NCBI RefSeq assembly: GCF_050389775.1
Contig: NZ_CP177144.1
Span: 1,364,001 to 1,428,000 of the forward strand
DNA: 64,000 nucleotides
Direction: 5' to 3'
Source: Marinibacterium sp050389775
Lineage (GTDB): Bacteria > Pseudomonadota > Alphaproteobacteria > Rhodobacterales > Rhodobacteraceae
The first letter of the stretch is position 1; the number at the start of each line of letters is the position of its first letter. The notes beneath the pieces are model-generated. The model was not told where the DNA came from and did not search any database. It worked only from the letters and a program-made list of their open reading frames with translations. Positions 9,883 to 22,784 of the stretch are shown here, in pieces. A program made the translations under genes and the position numbers.

Positions 9883-11436
9883 ATGGATTTCTGGGTACAG
9901 GCGTTGCAGGTCATGGTGATGGTCTTTGTCCTGGTCTTCGGGCTGGGCGCGCTGACCGTCGTGGCGTTCTTCTTCATCGACCGCCACCAGACCGAGGACG
10001 CGATCCGGCGCAATTACCCGGTGATCGGGCGGTTCCGCGACCTGTTCACCGAGCTGGGCGAGTTCTTCCGCCAGTATTTCTTTGCCATGGACCGCGAGGA
10101 GATGCCGTTCAACCGGGCCCAGCGGAACTGGGTCTACAATGCGTCCAAGGCGCTGGGGAACACGGTGGCCTTCGGCTCGACGCGCAACCTGAACGTCCCG
10201 GGCACGCCGATCTTCATGAACGCGGTCTTTCCGCCGCTGGACGACCAATATGCCTCGACCGAGCCGATGGTCATCGGGCCCTATTGCCGCCAGCCCTATT
10301 CGGCGCAGTCGATCTTTAACATCTCGGGCATGTCCTATGGCGCGATTTCCAAGCCGGCGGTGCGCGCGCTGGCCTTCGGGGCCAAGGAAGCCGGGATCTG
10401 GATGAACACGGGCGAGGGCGGGCTGTCGCCCTATCACCTGGAGGGTGGCTGTGACGTTGTCTTCCAGATCGGCACGGCCAAGTTCGGCGTGCGCGACGCC
10501 GAGGGCAACCTGGATGACGACAAGCTGCGGGCGGTGGCGGCGCATCCGCAGGTCAAGATGTTCGAGATCAAGCTGAGCCAGGGGGCCAAGCCGGGCAAGG
10601 GGGGCATCCTGCCGGCGGCCAAGATCGATGCCGAGGTCGCAGCGATCCGCCATGTGCCCATGGGCAAGGACGCGATTTCGCCCAACCGCCACCGCGAGGT
10701 CGACGATTTCGACGACCTGCTCGACCTGATCGCCCATGTGCGCGAGGTGACGGGCAAGCCGGTGGGGTTCAAGACCTGCATGGGCTCGGCCGATCCGTGG
10801 TTCGACCTGTTCCGCAAGATCCGCGAGCGGGGCATCGAAAGCGCGCCCGATTTCATCACCGTCGATGGTGGCGAGGGCGGCACCGGCGCCGCGCCCATGC
10901 CCCTGATCGACCTGGTCGGCCTGCCCCTGAAGGAGGCGCTGATCCGCATGGTCGACCTGCGCGACCTGGCCGGGCTGCACGATCGTATCCGCATCGTGGC
11001 CGCGGGCAAGCTGGTGGCCCCGGCCGACGTGGCCTGGGCGATCTGCATGGGCGCCGATTTCGTCGCCACGGCCCGGGGGTTCATGTTCTCGCTGGGCTGC
11101 ATCCAGGCGCTGAAATGCAACAAGAACACCTGCCCGACGGGCATCACGACCCATGTGCCCTCGTTGCAGAAGGGTCTCGTGGTCGAAGACAAGACCAAGC
11201 GCGTGGCGGCCTATGCCCGGGCGGTCAGCGGCGAGGTCGAGACCATTGCCCATTCCGTCGGTGTGGCCGAACCCCGGCTGATGCGCCGGCGCCATGTGCG
11301 GGTGGTCATGGATGACGGCACCTCGAAGCAGATGAACGAGCTCTATCCCTCGGTTCACCTCGGCCTCGAAGGCATGGCCAAGGCGCGGGGCCACAAGATG
11401 TTCGAACAGGCGCTGGAACGGATGGGCGGCAGCTGA
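9883..11436 (+). CDS. Glutamate synthase-like FMN-binding protein
   Basis: This 517-residue protein matches the central FMN-binding domain of the large glutamate synthase subunit without the glutaminase domain. Residues 7-33 form an N-terminal membrane helix. The barrel shows ISGMSYGAIS, NTGEGGLSPYH, the KPGKGG loop and the VDGGEGGTGAAP FMN/phosphate-binding motif. A cysteine cluster (C-x5-C-x4-C in the CIQALKCNKNTC region) corresponds to the 3Fe-4S site of glutamate synthase. ATG 9883 follows GAGGGAG. The physiological substrate of such stand-alone, membrane-anchored members is not settled. Confidence 0.88.
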   Translation: MDFWVQALQVMVMVFVLVFGLGALTVVAFFFIDRHQTEDAIRRNYPVIGRFRDLFTELGEFFRQYFFAMDREEMPFNRAQRNWVYNASKALGNTVAFGSTRNLNVPGTPIFMNAVFPPLDDQYASTEPMVIGPYCRQPYSAQSIFNISGMSYGAISKPAVRALAFGAKEAGIWMNTGEGGLSPYHLEGGCDVVFQIGTAKFGVRDAEGNLDDDKLRAVAAHPQVKMFEIKLSQGAKPGKGGILPAAKIDAEVAAIRHVPMGKDAISPNRHREVDDFDDLLDLIAHVREVTGKPVGFKTCMGSADPWFDLFRKIRERGIESAPDFITVDGGEGGTGAAPMPLIDLVGLPLKEALIRMVDLRDLAGLHDRIRIVAAGKLVAPADVAWAICMGADFVATARGFMFSLGCIQALKCNKNTCPTGITTHVPSLQKGLVVEDKTKRVAAYARAVSGEVETIAHSVGVAEPRLMRRRHVRVVMDDGTSKQMNELYPSVHLGLEGMAKARGHKMFEQALERMGGS

Positions 11437-11551
11437 TCGCCGGCGGGGCAGGGGGCATACGTTACAGGGCTCTGGCCCAAACGTGAGGCGGCTTCATTTG
11501 GCCGTTGGCCCGGCCCGGCCTATTGTCATGGGCAAGGCACCGCCACGGGCC

Positions 11552-11573
11552 CCGTTTTCCGGTCGGAAAACGG
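11552..11573. repeat. 10-bp inverted repeat upstream of msrP
   Basis: CCGTTTTCCG and CGGAAAACGG are exact complements separated by two bases, ending 45 bases before the msrP start. The stem contains A/T runs but no following T-tract. It may be a regulatory operator or leader hairpin of msrPQ. Confidence 0.5.
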
Positions 11574-11618
11574 CCCGGCCCCGGCGGCGCGCAGGAGGCA
11601 ACGAGAGGACGCCCGCCC

Positions 11619-12521
11619 ATGGCATTTCGCTGGACCAACGACCTGACCCGTGACGATGTCACGCCCGAACCCGTCTGGCTGAACCGCCGCCACATCCTGG
11701 CGGGCATGGCCGGCCTTGGCCTGGGGGCCATCGCCGGGCCGGGCCTGGCCCAGGGTGACCTGGAGCCCAACGGCTGGGACGAGATCACGTCGTTCAACAA
11801 CTTCTACGAATTCGGCACCGGCAAGGGCGATCCGGCCGAGAATGCCCACCTGATGACGACCAGCCCCTGGTCGATCACCATCGACGGGCTGGTCGACCGG
11901 CCCGGCGACTATGGGTTCGAACAGATCATGGAACAGATGAGCGTCGAAGAGCGCATCTATCGGTTCCGCTGTGTCGAGGCCTGGTCGATGGTCATCCCCT
12001 GGAACGGGTTCGAACTGGCCGACCTCCTGGCCCTGGCCGGGGTACAGGACGGCGCGACGCACGTGGCCTTTGAAACCCTGCTGCGCCCGTCGGAAATGCC
12101 CGGTGTGTCGCGGCCGGTCATCGAATGGCCCTATGTCGAGGGGCTGCGGCTGGACGAGGCCATGCACCCGCTGACGATCATGGCCACCGGCATCTATGAC
12201 AAGCCGATCCCCAACCAGAACGGCGCCCCGATCCGGCTCGTCGTGCCGTGGAAGTATGGGTACAAGTCGATCAAGTCGATCGTGCGCATCACCCTGACCG
12301 ACAGCGAGCCGCCCACGGCCTGGAACAAGTACGCGCCGAACGAATACGGCTTCTATTCCAACGTGAACCCCGACCGGCCGCATCCGCGCTGGAGCCAGGC
12401 CTCGGAAAAGCGGGTGGGCGCGGGGCTGCTGGCCCGCCGCCAGCCGACGCTGATGTTCAACGGCTACGAAGACGAGGTCGCGGCCATGTATGACGGCATG
12501 GACCTGATCAAGTTCCACTGA
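11619..12521 (+). CDS. msrP: Protein-methionine-sulfoxide reductase catalytic subunit MsrP
   Basis: This 300-residue periplasmic molybdoenzyme repairs oxidised methionines in exported proteins. A twin-arginine signal (N-R-R-H-I-L, 22-27, then a hydrophobic stretch ending GLAQG) directs folded export with its cofactor. The molybdopterin ligand is Cys118 in YRFRCVEAW, and the conserved PWKYGYKSIKSI segment is present. Length is normal. I start at ATG 11619, giving the usual pre-signal extension. The stop overlaps the start of msrQ by one base, so the pair is coupled. The molybdenum-heme pair draws electrons from the quinone pool. Confidence 0.96.
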   Translation: MAFRWTNDLTRDDVTPEPVWLNRRHILAGMAGLGLGAIAGPGLAQGDLEPNGWDEITSFNNFYEFGTGKGDPAENAHLMTTSPWSITIDGLVDRPGDYGFEQIMEQMSVEERIYRFRCVEAWSMVIPWNGFELADLLALAGVQDGATHVAFETLLRPSEMPGVSRPVIEWPYVEGLRLDEAMHPLTIMATGIYDKPIPNQNGAPIRLVVPWKYGYKSIKSIVRITLTDSEPPTAWNKYAPNEYGFYSNVNPDRPHPRWSQASEKRVGAGLLARRQPTLMFNGYEDEVAAMYDGMDLIKFH

Positions 12522-13135
12522 TGACGACGCTGACCTGGCCGCAACGCCTCACCGCCGGGGCGCGTCGCCTGCCGGAATGGCCGGTCTTCGTGCTGGGGGC
12601 CCTGCCGGGCCCCTGGTTCTTCTGGCTGGGCCTGTCGGGCCAGTTGGGGGTCGAGCCGATCGAGGCGCTCGAACATCAATACGGCCGGCTGGCCCTGCAA
12701 TTCCTGCTGGCCGGGCTGGTCGTCTCGCCGCTCTGGCGGTTCAGCGGGGTGAACCTGGTCAAGTTCCGCCGGCCGCTCGGCCTGCTGGCCTTCTATTACC
12801 TCTGCTTGCACCTGCTGGTCTGGCTGCTGCTGGATGTGCAGATCCCGGCACAGGCCTGGGCTGACATCGTCAAGCGGCCCTTCGTGACGCTGGGCATGGC
12901 GGGCTTTGTCCTGCTGGTGCCCCTGGCCGTGACATCGACCCGTGCCGCGATCCGCCGGATGGGGCCAGCGGCCTGGCGGCGGCTGCACCGGCTGGTCTAC
13001 CTCGCCGCGATCCTGGGCGTGGTGCATTTCATCATGGGGCGGAAGGGGCTTCAGTACGAGCCGCTGATCTATGCCGGGGGGCTGGCTGTCCTGCTCGCCC
13101 TGCGGCTGGTCCCGAGTCGTGCAAAGGGTCGATGA
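12521..13135 (+). CDS. msrQ: Heme-binding membrane subunit MsrQ
   Basis: This 204-residue protein is the integral membrane b-type cytochrome that passes electrons from quinol (or flavin reductase) to MsrP. About five to six hydrophobic helices are visible, for example 22-40, 57-75, 87-105, 120-138 and 158-172. Candidate heme-ligand histidines are His97, His156 and His169, all conserved in the family. The start codon shares its A with the msrP stop (TGATG). Confidence 0.93.
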   Translation: MTTLTWPQRLTAGARRLPEWPVFVLGALPGPWFFWLGLSGQLGVEPIEALEHQYGRLALQFLLAGLVVSPLWRFSGVNLVKFRRPLGLLAFYYLCLHLLVWLLLDVQIPAQAWADIVKRPFVTLGMAGFVLLVPLAVTSTRAAIRRMGPAAWRRLHRLVYLAAILGVVHFIMGRKGLQYEPLIYAGGLAVLLALRLVPSRAKGR

Positions 13136-13160
13136 AGCGATGTGACCAGGTCAGGGGCGC

Positions 13161-13251
13161 TGAATCGGGGTGACTCGCGAGGTGACTCGCCCCTGACTCG
13201 GCACCTTCCCCGGGGGCATGGGGGCAGTTCTGGGGATAAGTCTGTGGAGAT
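13161..13251. promoter_or_regulatory. GANTC cluster with DnaA-box-like sites
   Basis: TGAATCG at 13161 and TGACTCG at 13171, 13183 and 13194 are spaced 10-12 bases apart, giving four GANTC (CcrM methylation) sites within 40 bases. TGGGGATAA at 13231-13239 is the reverse complement of TTATCCCCA, one mismatch from the DnaA box TTATCCACA. TGTGGAGAT at 13243-13251 is a weaker match in the same orientation. An A/T-rich segment follows. It might link rRNA expression to replication or be chance. Confidence 0.35.
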
Positions 13252-13607
13252 CCCCATCTTGCCGATCACGGCGCTGAGAGCGGCGATGTCCAGGCGGGGC
13301 CGGGGGCCGGAAAAACCACCGTTCGGCAAGAAATCCTGAAAAAGAAACCCTTCAAAAACAAAGTCTTGAGTGGAATTTTGAAGAAATCACGACAACGAGC
13401 CAAAAAACAGCTTGCGGGTGTTGGGCGGTATCCGTAAAAGCCCCTTCACCGGCGGCGCTGAGGTGCCACACGGTAGCCCGGACGGAACGAGGCGCGGCGC
13501 TGAGAGGCGAAGTTGCTGAGGGAAGCGAGGGGAAAATCAGAGGCATTTACGGGCGGGCGCGCCGAGAATATAGGGCGCACTGGTCTGGTTTTTGTCTCTA
13601 CGCTGTT

Positions 13608-13636
13608 TGACATTGTCGGTATCTGAAGAGATATGC
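13608..13636 (+). promoter_or_regulatory. Candidate sigma-70 promoter for the rRNA operon
   Basis: A perfect TTGACA box and a weak GATATG box are separated by exactly 17 bases. The location upstream of 16S and the perfect -35 box fit a strong stable-RNA promoter, although the -10 box matches only three of six consensus bases. Confidence 0.45.
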
Positions 13637-13895
13637 GGGCGGTTTGGTTCATTCGATGGATCAGACTTCTGTATATCAACGCTTCTAGGGTTTCGGCCCG
13701 ATGATGAAGTGTCAGCTTCACTGTTTGTATGGACTTTCGGTTTCTGATGAAACCTGAAGCACAGACAGACAGATGACTTTCAATACGTGTCCTTCCTTAG
13801 CCGGGTGGACATAGGGATCAGCCCCCAAAGCGGATCCTGAAGTATTGAAGATGTGCAGAGGTTCGAACGTCAAGGATAGCAACGCAAGTTGCTTT

Positions 13896-15360
<1,465 letters not shown>

Positions 15361-15498
15361 GACTTTAGTCAGATTGGTTCGCCAATCTCGTAAGTCACTT
15401 AGCATGATCGGTAATCAAAACCGGTCACATCATACGGACCAGGCCGTCCTCATATCTCTTCAGACAATCGGGATCCAGCAACGCGCTGGGTTCAGCAA

Positions 15499-15574
15499 GG
15501 GGCCTTAGCTCAGCTGGGAGAGCGCCTGATTTGCATTCAGGAGGTCAGGAGTTCGATCCTCCTAGGCTCCACCA
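15499..15574 (+). tRNA. tRNA-Ala (anticodon TGC)
   Basis: A full cloverleaf: acceptor GGGGCCT/AGGCTCC, anticodon stem CCTGA/TCAGG with loop TTTGCAT (anticodon TGC), T arm AGGAG-TTCGATC-CTCCT, and encoded CCA. It lies in the 16S-23S spacer. Here alanine precedes isoleucine, whereas the usual order in such operons is Ile then Ala. Confidence 0.97.
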
Positions 15575-15636
15575 AGTTATGGCCCTTGTACAACCACTTA
15601 TGGGCCCCAACCAAGCTTGCGAAAGCAAGGTCAGAT

Positions 15637-15713
<77 letters not shown>

Positions 15714-16327
15714 TCGTCTCTTTTGCGAAGCAAAGGAGAGCGAGTGCGACAGGCTCTTTGCATGGCAAAGATGCCGAGAGGCACTCAGTTGAGGTCAAGC
15801 AAAGCATCTTCGGATCCCGATAGGCAGACAATGCCGATTAGACCGTCGAGCACTGAGCGATCAGTGTTCCATCGTCCAATCGGACGTCTTTTACATCGTT
15901 TAGAGAGAAAAATATCAACACTGTTTGATCGCACCGAGTGTGGTGTGGATCTCAGTCGTTCCTCTTCGTGCTCAAGTAGCGCTCCGCGCGGTAGCACATA
16001 AGAAGAGGCGGCAGCCGGACCGAGTGCTTCCTCGCTCGTCCGATTGTATCGCGGCTGAAACGAACAGAGTTGTCCAAGTCAAGTACACTAACCAAGGATC
16101 CATTGGATCCTGGGCATCGCAAGCGAAAGCACGAGTGGCGATGTTCGGGAGTAATGGATCTGGGATAGTATGCTTTTTGGTCCGGAAACAGGGATCGAGG
16201 GTTGTTCCAGCTTCCCATATCGATCGCGATGGATCTTGATCGTTCTACCCGCTACCTTTGGGCACCCATTGCCCTCAAGTAGCAAAGCGGTAGGGCATTA
16301 TATCATGTCTGTCTCTTTCTGGATCAA
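15714..16327 (+). other. Spacer between tRNA-Ile and 23S
   Basis: About 610 bases without a supportable gene. Short hairpins (for example around 15720-15737) and sequences that should pair with the 3' side of 23S to form the processing stalk are expected here. Open frames in it show no protein character. Confidence 0.55.
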
Positions 16328-19142
<2,815 letters not shown>

Positions 19143-19358
19143 ATCCAGTAACAGGCAGACTGTTACCCAAATCAGACCAAATCGCATACACATCACATGA
19201 TGTACAAAACCTGGACAACACGTTGATATTGACTGCAGGCCGCATGTGACATCCTCACATGCGCGCCTGGAACGTCAACGTGCGCCAACGCGCCTTTTGC
19301 CATGCAAAAGACGCTGCCTGGCGCCCGTCGCGCAAAGCGCGACGTTGGCTTTTTACTC

Positions 19359-19476
19359 GGTTTGGTGGCCATAGCGCGAGCAAAACACCCGGTCCCTTCC
19401 CGAACCCGGAAGTTAAGTGCCGCCGCGGCAATGGTACTGCGTCTCAAGACGTGGGAGAGTAGCTCACCGCCAAACC
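19359..19476 (+). rRNA. rrf: 5S ribosomal RNA
   Basis: Terminal helix GGTTTGGTGG/CCGCCAAACC encloses the conserved CCCGAACCCGGAAGTTAAG region. The 118-base length fits. It lies 216 bases after 23S. No tRNA-fMet follows, unlike the rrn operons described for Rhodobacter. Confidence 0.95.
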
Positions 19477-19526
19477 TAGCAAAAAGCCAAGCCTCTCTAA
19501 ATGATGTAGCAATCAAGATCGCAAAC

Positions 19527-19551
19527 AGCGCCCCAGCAAGGGGCGCTTTTT
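19527..19551 (+). terminator. Intrinsic terminator of the rRNA operon
   Basis: AGCGCCCC and GGGGCGCT form an 8-bp stem with a 5-base AGCAA loop, followed by TTTTT. It lies about 50 bases after 5S. Confidence 0.88.
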
Positions 19552-19674
19552 GCGTTAGGGGATTGGTAAATCTGAATATCGCTGCCTGCGCTCGCGTTGC
19601 CCCTGACCGGGCGCCGCCCTTTTGACCCGATGAAACAGGACAGAGCGATGCCGGGCCGTGGGGCAGGGCGCTTA

Positions 19675-20277
19675 TCAGCGTCGCAGGTATTTCATCATGT
19701 TGGCCGACACCGGCGCCAGGATTGCGTCACTCGGCCCGCGGACCGAAACTTCGAACTCGGGATCCAAGCTGTTGGAGGTGAAACTGGTGCAATAGACCTG
19801 CGTCCGGGACCGGTAGAGACCGGCTTCGAGCGTCAGATCGGCGTAGGCGTTCAGGGGCGCATATTGCCTTTTATCCGGCAGCGGCAGTTCGACAACCGTC
19901 TTGCCTTCCAGTTCCAGCCGGGCACCACAGGCCGCCGTGTCATCAAAGACATAGGTCAGGGCAAAGGTGTACGGCCCGCTTTCCGACAGGTCGAGATATC
20001 CGTCGAATTCCAGCAACCAGAACCTGTCACTGTATTTCTTCAGCGCCGGTTCCATCGCAAACGGGTCGCGATACCGCACCGGAAAGCCATCCTTCAACAA
20101 CAGCGTTGCAATCGACCGGCCGCTCGGGCTGTCCGGCTTGCCCGTGTCGGTGATCGGATAGAAATGCATCATCCAGCCGGGCGACAACTTGCCCTGGTCC
20201 ACCTCCTGGGCTGTGGTGGCCACGGGACCAATCAACGCCAGGGCCGTGGCGACCGCTTTCATCCAGGGTGTCATCAT
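19675..20277 (-). CDS. Exported PA14-like protein of unknown function
   Basis: This 200-residue protein has a signal peptide (hydrophobic MKAVATALALIGPVATTAQ, cleavage near residue 24). The mature part resembles a small PA14-type beta domain: a GW-M-H-F-YP opening, then the DRFWLLEFDGYL...SGPYTFALTYVFDDTA...LELEGK pattern of sugar-binding or cell-surface PA14 domains. Its ATG overlaps the stop of the upstream exported trypsin-like gene (ATGA), so the two are translated together. It is probably periplasmic. The PA14 assignment is by pattern and is moderate. Confidence 0.65.
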   Translation of the reverse strand: MMTPWMKAVATALALIGPVATTAQEVDQGKLSPGWMMHFYPITDTGKPDSPSGRSIATLLLKDGFPVRYRDPFAMEPALKKYSDRFWLLEFDGYLDLSESGPYTFALTYVFDDTAACGARLELEGKTVVELPLPDKRQYAPLNAYADLTLEAGLYRSRTQVYCTSFTSNSLDPEFEVSVRGPSDAILAPVSANMMKYLRR

Positions 20278-21050
20278 GGGCTCTTCCGTTCTCCGTGGTA
20301 GATCGTGGGGCGCAGCGTGTCGCCGTCGTCGTCATAGGTATAGATCGGCGGCGGCGGCCGGGACAGGTCGGCGGCCGGGTCGCGCGTGGTCGGCCCCGTC
20401 GGGGCGATGTCCGAATCCCAGGCCGGGCGCAGCACGGTCGGCAGAGCCAGCCGTTCGGCCAGGGCGGGCATGATGCTGGTCAACGCCAGGAACCGGGCTT
20501 CTTGCGGGTTGGGGGCCTGAATGGCCATGCCCAGGGCCGTGTCGCCCAGGTAGGCAATCGCCTCGCTTGTGCCCTTGTGGATCATGTCGCTGTCGAAACT
20601 GCCGGCCACCCGGGCGTCGAAACTGTCGCGGTCGGCCTCGATGATGGTCATCGGCGTGTTCTTGACCCGCCCCGCGCCCGGCACGCGCCGCAGCGTGACC
20701 GCCCCCAGGTCGGTCAGATCCGGCGGCGACCAGGTCAGCATCTCGTTCCAGGCCGTACCGCACGCCCCAGGGCTGTCCGTGGAGACCTGGGCGATGGACA
20801 GGTCCATCGTGCGCACCTCGACGTCAAAGACATCGGCCGTTCCCGTCTGGCGCGGGCCGCTGCCCTCGTAGGTCAGGCGGAGGTTCCGGCCGTGCACGTG
20901 GCTGGGCAGAAAGATGTAACAGGCCGCGCCATCGTTGAAGAGAAAGCCATGCCCCGCGCCCCGATTGACCGCCACGACCTCGGCCTGGGCCGCGACACAT
21001 ATGACACACCAGGCAATGAGCGACATTGAAATGGAATTGCGCGGCTTCAT
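20274..21050 (-). CDS. Exported protein with trypsin-like layout
   Basis: This 258-residue protein begins with a signal peptide (MSLIAWCVICVAAQA). The mature sequence follows a chymotrypsin-fold layout: GAGHGFLFNDG then CYIFLPSHV, where the His would be the catalytic histidine; MDLSIAQV, where the Asp would be the second triad member; and HKGTSEAIAYLGDTALGMAI, a degenerate version of the Gly-Asp-Ser-Gly region. The active serine context is weak, so it may be inactive. The C-terminal 60 residues are proline-rich and likely disordered. It starts only 44 bases from a divergent gene and is coupled to the PA14-like gene. Function unknown. Confidence 0.6.
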   Translation of the reverse strand: MKPRNSISMSLIAWCVICVAAQAEVVAVNRGAGHGFLFNDGAACYIFLPSHVHGRNLRLTYEGSGPRQTGTADVFDVEVRTMDLSIAQVSTDSPGACGTAWNEMLTWSPPDLTDLGAVTLRRVPGAGRVKNTPMTIIEADRDSFDARVAGSFDSDMIHKGTSEAIAYLGDTALGMAIQAPNPQEARFLALTSIMPALAERLALPTVLRPAWDSDIAPTGPTTRDPAADLSRPPPPIYTYDDDGDTLRPTIYHGERKSP

Positions 21051-21056
21051 GATTCG

Positions 21057-21080
21057 CAGGCACTATCGAATTACTGCCTG
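21057..21080. promoter_or_regulatory. Inverted repeat in a 44-base divergent intergenic gap
   Basis: CAGGCA and TGCCTG are complementary across 12 bases between the divergent exported-protein operons. With so little room, both promoters must overlap or lie within coding sequence, so a shared operator is plausible. No promoter boxes are clear. Confidence 0.35.
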
Positions 21081-21094
21081 AATTAGAGGTGATC

Positions 21095-21778
21095 ATGTGG
21101 CGTAACGCAACCGGCTTCCTCCTGGCAGCTTTGGCCGCTTGCCCACTGCGCGCCGAAGAGCTGAACCCGACCAGCCCTCTCAGCGAAAGCCTTGGCGACA
21201 AGGCACAGATTTCAGGCAATATTGTCGCCGGTTTCATGTCGGTCGGCCAGCAGGCGGAACACAAACCCCATATCGAAGCCCTTGTGCCCCGGGCCTGGGG
21301 CGGAAGCGATGTCTGCCTGACCCTGGTTTCGCAGGACGGGCGCTATGAGGCCTATGGCGAATATGCCGTCCCGGCGAATTGGGCCGGGGGCGTTGTTTCG
21401 GTTCCCATTCAGTCAAGATACAATGACTATCTGCGCAGCACGGATCGCGATCATTTCGCTGCCATGCTGAGCCAGGGCCATTGCGACGCCCGTGGCGCGG
21501 TCGTCACCCCGCTCAGCTGGAACGAAGAGGTGCCGGGCTCTCCCTCGGATTACGTGCTTTTGGTCAATTCCTACGCCGCCGACGAGGTCTATGTCATTCT
21601 GGCCGACGGCGCTGATGTCGATTGCCACAAGACCGGCGCGGCCAATCACGTGGCCTTTGATTTCACCTGTCCGATCCCCGAAAGCGGGCTGGCGGAGGGG
21701 GCCGAAATACAGATTAACCGCATCCGTTCGGGCCGCTCCGACCGCCCGCATTTCATCGAGGTCGTGCCCGCCCGATGA
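21095..21778 (+). CDS. Exported protein of unknown function
   Basis: This 227-residue protein has an N-terminal signal (FLLAALAACPLRA, cleavage near residue 20). The mature part contains four cysteines (SDVCLTL, QGHCDAR, DVDCHKTG, DFTCPI) that could form two disulfides, and looks all-beta. I recognise no domain. AGAGG lies five bases before ATG 21095, which I choose over a GTG two codons upstream. Its stop overlaps the next ATG (ATGA), so it is coupled to the following membrane protein. Confidence 0.7.
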   Translation: MWRNATGFLLAALAACPLRAEELNPTSPLSESLGDKAQISGNIVAGFMSVGQQAEHKPHIEALVPRAWGGSDVCLTLVSQDGRYEAYGEYAVPANWAGGVVSVPIQSRYNDYLRSTDRDHFAAMLSQGHCDARGAVVTPLSWNEEVPGSPSDYVLLVNSYAADEVYVILADGADVDCHKTGAANHVAFDFTCPIPESGLAEGAEIQINRIRSGRSDRPHFIEVVPAR

Positions 21779-22695
21779 ATACCGGTCGGACCAGCGGTGC
21801 ATGGGCCCGGTTTCGCCTTGGTGCGAAAGGCGCGGCCTTTCTGTTTTCCGTTCTGATCGTTCTGATCTGGATTGCCTATTCCCTGCAATTCAAGCAATCC
21901 CACGTGATTTCCGTGGCCACGGCCGGGGCCGAAATCACCTTTTCCCGCAACCTGACCAGCCATTGGCGCGTGCCCCGGGCCACGCTTTGCGCGCGCCGTG
22001 AAAACCGGCTGCGAACCGGTGCCGTGGAGGAGACAGTTGAACGGGCCTGCGACCCGGTGCTCTTCGAGGAACTGGACCTGTCCGAGGTCGAGATCACCTT
22101 TGCAAAGGACGCCCGCCTGCTTTTCGATGCTACCTCCGAGACGGGCACGCTCGACATCCTGTTCCTGGCCGACAATGCGCCGGGCGCCGTGCGGGTGAAC
22201 GACCTGACGCCCCGGCCCGGGTCGATCCTGAAGGTGCCGGCCGATGCCTGGCGCGCGGCCGGCTCGTTTGCCTTCACCGGCCGGATCGCGATCGGCGAGG
22301 TGGCGTCATCGGGGGTGGGGCGGATCGTGCTGAGCGGCCGCTACGAGATCCGCGAGCCACAGGTCTTTGGTACCAGCACGGTCAGCGTGAAATCGGGGGA
22401 TTTCTTTTCCGGCGACCGCATCCGCATCGTCGATGACAGCGGTGAGGCTTCGGCCGAGGTGACCGGGTTTTTCATAAGCGAGGACAAGGTGATGCGGTTT
22501 CAGGTGGTGTCGCCATTGGGGCGCAACCACCTGCGCGTCGACCGGCTGGGCAGCGCGCCGTCGATCATTTCGTCCAACGTTATCGACCGTAGCCTCAGCG
22601 ATCCCTGGTTGCTGTTCCTCTCGCTGCTGCCGGCGATTGCCCTGACAGTCCTGCAATTGTTCGCGGCCATCGCGCCGGGCCGGCGCGAGCCCTGA
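21775..22695 (+). CDS. Membrane-anchored protein of unknown function
   Basis: This 306-residue protein has an N-terminal membrane helix (about 19-38) and a second hydrophobic helix near the C-terminus (about 278-298), leaving about 235 residues probably in the periplasm. The soluble part is beta-rich, with two cysteines (TLCARR, ERACDP) close together. No domain is recognised. It is coupled to the upstream exported protein and may anchor the four-gene exported cluster in the membrane. Confidence 0.7.
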   Translation: MNTGRTSGAWARFRLGAKGAAFLFSVLIVLIWIAYSLQFKQSHVISVATAGAEITFSRNLTSHWRVPRATLCARRENRLRTGAVEETVERACDPVLFEELDLSEVEITFAKDARLLFDATSETGTLDILFLADNAPGAVRVNDLTPRPGSILKVPADAWRAAGSFAFTGRIAIGEVASSGVGRIVLSGRYEIREPQVFGTSTVSVKSGDFFSGDRIRIVDDSGEASAEVTGFFISEDKVMRFQVVSPLGRNHLRVDRLGSAPSIISSNVIDRSLSDPWLLFLSLLPAIALTVLQLFAAIAPGRREP

Positions 22696-22784
22696 TCCGG
22701 TCTGGCCGAGGCGCACGGGTCGCGGGAAACGCGGGCCGGACCCTTTCCGCGACCACGCGTGAGGCGCTGGATCACGGGCCGGAA

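Larger units (their letters stand above)
13136..13895 (+). other. Long leader and promoter region of the rRNA operon
   Basis: No protein gene is convincing in these 760 bases. The left third holds four spaced GANTC sites and two DnaA-box-like sequences. An A/T-rich stretch follows near 13320-13420. A candidate sigma-70 promoter lies at 13608-13636, followed by about 260 bases of transcribed leader to the 16S 5' end. Confidence 0.5.

Noticed and set aside
13136..13420. A full chromosomal origin.
   Set aside because: DnaA-like boxes are only two and the usual neighbour genes are absent; kept only as a low-confidence regulatory feature.
19477..19600. Expected tRNA-fMet after 5S.
   Set aside because: No cloverleaf is present; a terminator follows immediately.
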